A program made the translations under genes and the position numbers. Positions 5,312 to 8,289 of a DNA stretch of 8,289 bases are shown one piece after another (positions within the stretch are counted from its first letter, which is position 1; each line of letters opens with the position of its first letter). The notes beneath the pieces were generated by a model. The model was not told the origin of the DNA and did no database searches. It saw only the letters and a program-made list of their open reading frames with translations. Origin of the DNA: an uncultured Sutterellaceae bacterium (lineage in GTDB: Bacteria; Pseudomonadota; Gammaproteobacteria; Burkholderiales; Burkholderiaceae_F); contig CAMYAA010000025.1 of assembly GCA_947253615.1 (NCBI GenBank), forward strand, positions 1-8,289. The letters run 5' to 3'.

Positions 5312-6976
5312 ATGACAAACAAGCAACCAATGCTGGTGTCTGCATTAGCTTTCGCTTTTGCAATGACATTAGGCGGTAGCGCTTGGGCTGCGAATAGCCA
5401 GGATACGAGCTGCATGGCCTGTCACGCAGATTTCGCTAAGAGCCACCAATCGGGCGCTCATAAAGAAATTGCCTGTGTCGCTTGCCACCAAGGTACCAAA
5501 GACCATCTGAAAGATCCCAAGAAGCATCCGACGAGCCCGTTTGATCCGGCCTCTTGCGGCGCTTGCCACCAAGATCAATACAAGTCCGCCTTCAAGATGA
5601 GCGACAAGGAAATCCGTCGTTCCAAGAAGAGCACGGACGGTCCCGCGCCTGACCCGTTCTTCGACCGCGCTTTAGGCGGTCACGGTTTCACGAAGGAACA
5701 TGACATTCCTCGTGGCCACGGCATGATGGCGATCGACCAATTCATCGTTGACCGCTCCTTTGGCGGTCGCTTCCAAGCCAAGGATGGCTGGCTCTACGCT
5801 GGTTTACCCGATGGCAAGTCCTACAAGGTTTGGGACGTCTTGAAGGACGAACATCCTGAAAGCAACGAACAAAAGATTTGGAAGCCCAATACCGCTAAGG
5901 CGGCTAACGCGGTTTGCTGGACGTGTAAGACGACTGACCCGATGTTGGGTTGGGCTTACTTAGGCGACAACGTTAAGGGCGCTACGTTCAACCGTGGTTC
6001 TAACCCTGTGGACGTCGTTCGCACGGTTCAGCACGGCTTTAACTGTAACCTCTGCCACGATCCGCACACCGGTAAGGAACGTATCGTTCGTGACGCTTTG
6101 ATCGACGCAATGACGCGCGAAGGTGACACCAACGTTTACAAGAAGTTTGCGGCTCACCCGACCACGTTAGACGTGGTGGATATCAACACCCGCGGCTTTA
6201 CCCGCAAGGTGGCTTATCCTAAGGCTAAGGACTCCCGCTTACTTTGCGCTCAGTGCCACGTTGAATACATCTGCAACCCTGGTATCGACGCTAAGACCGG
6301 TAAGAAGATCGGCTTTGATAATCGCTTAACGAACCACTTCCCGTGGGTTAACGCTGACCAAATCGAAGACTACTACGAAAAGATCGGCTTCCGTGACTTC
6401 AAGCACAACCGTACCGGCGCTCTCTTGATCAAGATGCAGCACCCGGATACCGAAACGTTCTTGGGTTCCAAGCACGACAAGGCTGGTGCTACCTGCCAGA
6501 GCTGCCATATGCCGAAGGTCACCGATAAGAACGGTAAGACCTACACGTTACACTGGGCAACTTCGCCTAAGGCCTATATCAAGGAAACTTGCTTACAGTG
6601 CCATAAGGACAAGACCGAAGAACAGATGAGCAAGTCCATCGATACGATGCACAATCACTTCGACGGTAAGGTTCGCGAAGCTGAAGCCCGTATGGATGAC
6701 ATGTTCAACGCCTTCGACTTAGCCAACTCCGTTGGTGTGGACGAAGCCACGCTCGAACAGGCTCGTAAGCTCCACGCTTCCGCTCACGTCAACTGGGAAT
6801 ACTGGACGGCTGTGAACGGTGCTTACTTCCATAACCACGAAATGGCTATGCGCAGTTTAGAAAAGTCGGTTAAGGCTTCGACGGCGGCTAGCAAGCTCCT
6901 TCGTGACGCGGTTGCTGCTAAGGTGAAGGCTGCTCAAGGTGCGGCTCAACCGGACGCTCAAAAAGCGGCCAAGTAA
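5312..6976 (+). CDS. onr: Octahaem c-type nitrite reductase (ONR/NrfA-like, ammonia-forming)
   Basis: A 554-residue periplasmic enzyme expected to reduce nitrite to ammonium with six electrons. Signal peptide 1-26 (AWA before A27). Eight haem motifs: CxxCH at 34, 55 and 82 (extra N-terminal three-haem domain), CWTCK at 202-206 (Lys-ligated catalytic haem), then CxxCH at 245, 312, 395 and 427. Classic NrfA has five haems, with CxxCK first; three extra haems before CxxCK is the octahaem nitrite reductase plan. The active site is readable: Tyr319 and Glu318 after CAQCH, Lys374, Gln376 and His377 in KMQHP, and Arg148 as likely catalytic Arg. Tyr319-Ile-Cys321 reproduces the Tyr-x-Cys pair cross-linked in the Thioalkalivibrio enzyme. 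The C-terminal helical part (about 435-530) resembles the NrfA dimer region. No NrfH gene is adjacent, so the electron donor is unknown. Codon use is strongly biased (Lys mostly AAG), suggesting high expression. Alternative activities: hydroxylamine or sulfite reduction. Confidence 0.92.
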   Translation: MTNKQPMLVSALAFAFAMTLGGSAWAANSQDTSCMACHADFAKSHQSGAHKEIACVACHQGTKDHLKDPKKHPTSPFDPASCGACHQDQYKSAFKMSDKEIRRSKKSTDGPAPDPFFDRALGGHGFTKEHDIPRGHGMMAIDQFIVDRSFGGRFQAKDGWLYAGLPDGKSYKVWDVLKDEHPESNEQKIWKPNTAKAANAVCWTCKTTDPMLGWAYLGDNVKGATFNRGSNPVDVVRTVQHGFNCNLCHDPHTGKERIVRDALIDAMTREGDTNVYKKFAAHPTTLDVVDINTRGFTRKVAYPKAKDSRLLCAQCHVEYICNPGIDAKTGKKIGFDNRLTNHFPWVNADQIEDYYEKIGFRDFKHNRTGALLIKMQHPDTETFLGSKHDKAGATCQSCHMPKVTDKNGKTYTLHWATSPKAYIKETCLQCHKDKTEEQMSKSIDTMHNHFDGKVREAEARMDDMFNAFDLANSVGVDEATLEQARKLHASAHVNWEYWTAVNGAYFHNHEMAMRSLEKSVKASTAASKLLRDAVAAKVKAAQGAAQPDAQKAAK

Positions 6977-7007
6977 TCGATAACCATCGTTAAGATGGTC
7001 GTGTTGG

Positions 7008-7026
7008 GGGCGGTTTTCAACCGCCC
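7008..7026 (+). terminator. Hairpin after the nitrite reductase gene
   Basis: GGGCGGTT (7008-7015) pairs perfectly with AACCGCCC (7019-7026) around TTC. It lacks a proper T-run (TCAACGTTATTT follows), so termination may be partial, allowing read-through into ccmI. A weaker six-bp hairpin (ACCATC/GATGGT, 6983-6999) precedes it. Confidence 0.6.
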
Positions 7027-7103
7027 TCAACGTTATTTAAGCCACGCTGAAGGTAAACCCATTAATCTTTGAGGTTTCTTTCGTTTTACCAGTGATAAGT
7101 TTT

Positions 7104-7991
7104 ATGTCTTCAGAGCTCATGCTTTATGTGATCTTGGGAATCATGCTCTTAGTCGCCCTCTTGGGAGTGCTTCCTCCGTTGATTAAGGGTGCGAGTAAGA
7201 AGGATGTCGAGAGCGATGCCGTGCATCAGCGCGAACTCTCCGAAGCCCTTCAAGAAGAACGTCGTCAACTCGACATGGATCTTGAACGAGGCTTACTCGA
7301 CCAGGATCGTTATGATCAAATGCTCGAAGATTTAAAGCGTCGTGCGCTCGAAGAAACGACGTTTATCACCAATGGCCCGAAGGTGAATTTCACCTTTGGC
7401 GTCTCGCCCTGGATCGTCATTGCCGTGATGGCTTTGATGATTGGTGCGTCGGTTGGGATTTATACCGCCGTGGGCGCCCCCGAACTCCAACGCTTGGCCC
7501 AAGACCAGAAAGTCATCGAAGGTCAGGCCGATATCCCGGCGTTGAAAACGTACTTGGAAGACAATAAGCGCGACGGTCGTGCTTGGGTATTGCTCGCCCG
7601 TAAATACATCGAAAAAGAAGATTGGCAAAACGCCGCTGACGCGTATCGTCAGGGTCGCGCCAACATGACCAAGGTTCGCGAAGACGTCGCCGTGACGATG
7701 GAACTCGTTGCGACGCTCTTACAGATCGGTACGCCCGAAGCCTACCAAGAAGCCTATCCGCTCATTAAAGAAGCTTACTTGGCTCAACCTACCAATCCTA
7801 AGGTGAACGAATTGATGGCCATGGCCTCGATCGCGACTCAGCATTGGGCCGACGCACAGCGTTCGATGGAAAAACTCTTAGAAGGCATTGATACGAGCGA
7901 TCCCAATTACTTACGTTATTTCGATACGTACCAAGCCGTGAAGCAGCGCGCCGAACAAGCTGCCGCGCTTCAAAAATCAGAGGCCAAATAA
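7104..7991 (+). CDS. ccmI: Cytochrome c maturation protein CcmI (CycH/NrfG-like TPR protein)
   Basis: A 295-residue inner-membrane protein of the System I (Ccm) pathway. CcmI binds the C-terminus of apocytochromes c and presents them to the haem lyase. The layout is diagnostic: an N-terminal membrane segment (about 6-27), a charged cytoplasmic loop with the CcmI-type sequence RRQLDMDLERGLLDQDRY (53-70), a second membrane segment (about 100-124), then a periplasmic TPR-like helical domain (about 145-285). No other ccm gene is in the window. It follows the nitrite reductase by 127 bases with only a weak terminator between, so partial co-expression is plausible; TPR relatives (NrfG) help attach the CxxCK haem of NrfA. 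The start is uncertain: GTG at 7092, ATG at 7104 and ATG at 7119 all lack a good ribosome-binding site. I chose 7104 because it places a few residues before the first membrane segment. Confidence 0.88.
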   Translation: MSSELMLYVILGIMLLVALLGVLPPLIKGASKKDVESDAVHQRELSEALQEERRQLDMDLERGLLDQDRYDQMLEDLKRRALEETTFITNGPKVNFTFGVSPWIVIAVMALMIGASVGIYTAVGAPELQRLAQDQKVIEGQADIPALKTYLEDNKRDGRAWVLLARKYIEKEDWQNAADAYRQGRANMTKVREDVAVTMELVATLLQIGTPEAYQEAYPLIKEAYLAQPTNPKVNELMAMASIATQHWADAQRSMEKLLEGIDTSDPNYLRYFDTYQAVKQRAEQAAALQKSEAK

Positions 7992-8017
7992 GGCGCTCCC
8001 CTAACGGTTACGCAAAC

Positions 8018-8044
8018 AAAAGGCGCGAATATTCGCGCCTTTTT
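8018..8044. terminator. Bidirectional terminator between ccmI and convergent gene
   Basis: 8018-8043 is a perfect 26-base palindrome: AAAAGGCGCGAAT followed by its exact reverse complement, with T-runs on the right and A-runs on the left. It sits 26 bases after the ccmI stop and 21 bases from the stop of the minus-strand gene, so it can serve both. Confidence 0.92.
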
Positions 8045-8064
8045 GCGTGTGAGCGTTGGTTGCT

Positions 8065-8241
8065 CTAACGGGATTTTTCAGTAATCGTCATTTCGCAGGG
8101 CGTGCGCTTACAGTGGAAGTGCGCTTCAAACTCATCACCCTTGTCCGAGACCAGTAAGAGGGGAAGCGGCTTAAAGGCTTCACGGGGCAGGGATTCCAAG
8201 AGCTCAGGATGGAATTTGAGCATCTTAGGACAGCGCTTGAG
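8065..8241 (-). CDS. Unidentified protein, C-terminal fragment
   Basis: Reading on the minus strand from the adapter junction, the frame is open for 58 codons and ends in TAG at 8065-8067. The visible C-terminus begins LKRCPKMLKFHPELLESLP and ends MTITEKSR. It has Cys at CPKM and a CKRTPC pair near the end, which could bind metal, but I do not recognise the family. Support for a real gene comes from codon use like that of the neighbours, termination against the shared bidirectional terminator, and convergent layout. The N-terminal part is absent because the contig ends. The apparent start codons further right are encoded by adapter sequence and must be ignored. Confidence 0.6.
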   Translation of the reverse strand, partial: LKRCPKMLKFHPELLESLPREAFKPLPLLLVSDKGDEFEAHFHCKRTPCEMTITEKSR

Positions 8242-8289
8242 CTGTCTCTTATACACATCTCCGAGCCCACGAGACCGTACTAGATCTCG
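8242..8289. other. Illumina Nextera adapter and index (artefact)
   Basis: The final 48 bases are synthetic. 8242-8260 reads CTGTCTCTTATACACATCT, the Tn5 mosaic end used in Nextera libraries. The Read 2 adapter continues to 8275 (ending CCCACGAGAC), then CGTACTAG (8276-8283), which I recall as i7 index N702, then ATCTCG, the start of the P7 flow-cell sequence. It is an untrimmed read-through end left in the assembly, not part of the genome. Confidence 0.98.

Noticed and set aside
5369..6508. Minus-strand ORFs within the nitrite reductase gene
   Set aside because: Shadows of a strongly codon-biased gene; no start signals and no recognisable protein features.
5312..6976. Alternative identity as MccA sulfite reductase, hydroxylamine oxidoreductase or tetrathionate reductase
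   Set aside because: There is no long-spaced CX15CH motif as in MccA, hydroxylamine oxidoreductase lacks CxxCK, and the octahaem tetrathionate reductase has its Lys-ligated haem second rather than fourth. The Tyr/Lys/Gln/His set matches NrfA/ONR.
8088..8270. Minus-strand ORF whose protein begins MGSEMCIRDSS
   Set aside because: Its start lies in the Nextera adapter, and this peptide is a typical adapter-derived artefact. The overlapping frame ending at 8065 has the better codon use and stop position.
1..8289. CRISPR array, tRNA, rRNA or insertion sequence
   Set aside because: No regularly spaced repeats of CRISPR length, no cloverleaf or rRNA sequence, and no transposase or paired terminal inverted repeats were seen. 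The Tn5 mosaic end at 8242 is from library preparation.

Overview
The window looks like part of an anaerobically respiring Gram-negative genome, probably a proteobacterium. It carries a System I cytochrome c maturation protein (CcmI), two periplasmic multihaem cytochromes with Sec signal peptides and an outer-membrane MtrB/PioB-type barrel. The gene set and moderate GC would suit a Burkholderiales lineage such as Sutterellaceae, but that placement is inference; no rRNA or marker gene is present to test it.

Layout. 1-499 is AT-rich and gene-less, with a cluster of TTCCAA motifs. It runs abruptly into an OFA-family MFS transporter (about 500-1489, +) that lacks its first three membrane segments, so this is a 5'-truncated gene, and an 8-bp direct repeat sits at the junction. 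A strong intrinsic terminator follows (1514-1544). A long AT-rich regulatory region (1545-1977) holds a good sigma70-type promoter whose -10 overlaps a Fur-box-like sequence, and an FNR-like site downstream. Next is a two-gene operon: a decahaem MtrA/DmsE/PioA-family cytochrome (1978-2847) and its MtrB/PioB outer-membrane barrel (2870-4915), closed by a terminator (4941-4976). A second AT-rich leader (4977-5311), rich in inverted repeats, precedes an octahaem NrfA-like nitrite reductase (5312-6976) with a CxxCK catalytic haem and the Tyr-x-Cys pair typical of octahaem nitrite reductases. After a hairpin comes ccmI (7104-7991), then a perfect bidirectional terminator (8018-8044) shared with the 3' end of a convergent unidentified gene (8065-8241, -). 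The last 48 bases (8242-8289) are not biological: they are Illumina Nextera adapter plus index.

How the genes fit together. CcmI presents apocytochromes for haem attachment, and the window encodes 18 haem-binding motifs in two cytochromes. The MtrAB pair should form a trans-outer-membrane electron conduit; no surface cytochrome (MtrC) or terminal reductase partner is present here. The octahaem enzyme should reduce nitrite to ammonium in the periplasm. The Fur-like and FNR-like sites suggest that iron and oxygen status may gate expression of the conduit. The transporter remnant has no evident functional link to the rest.
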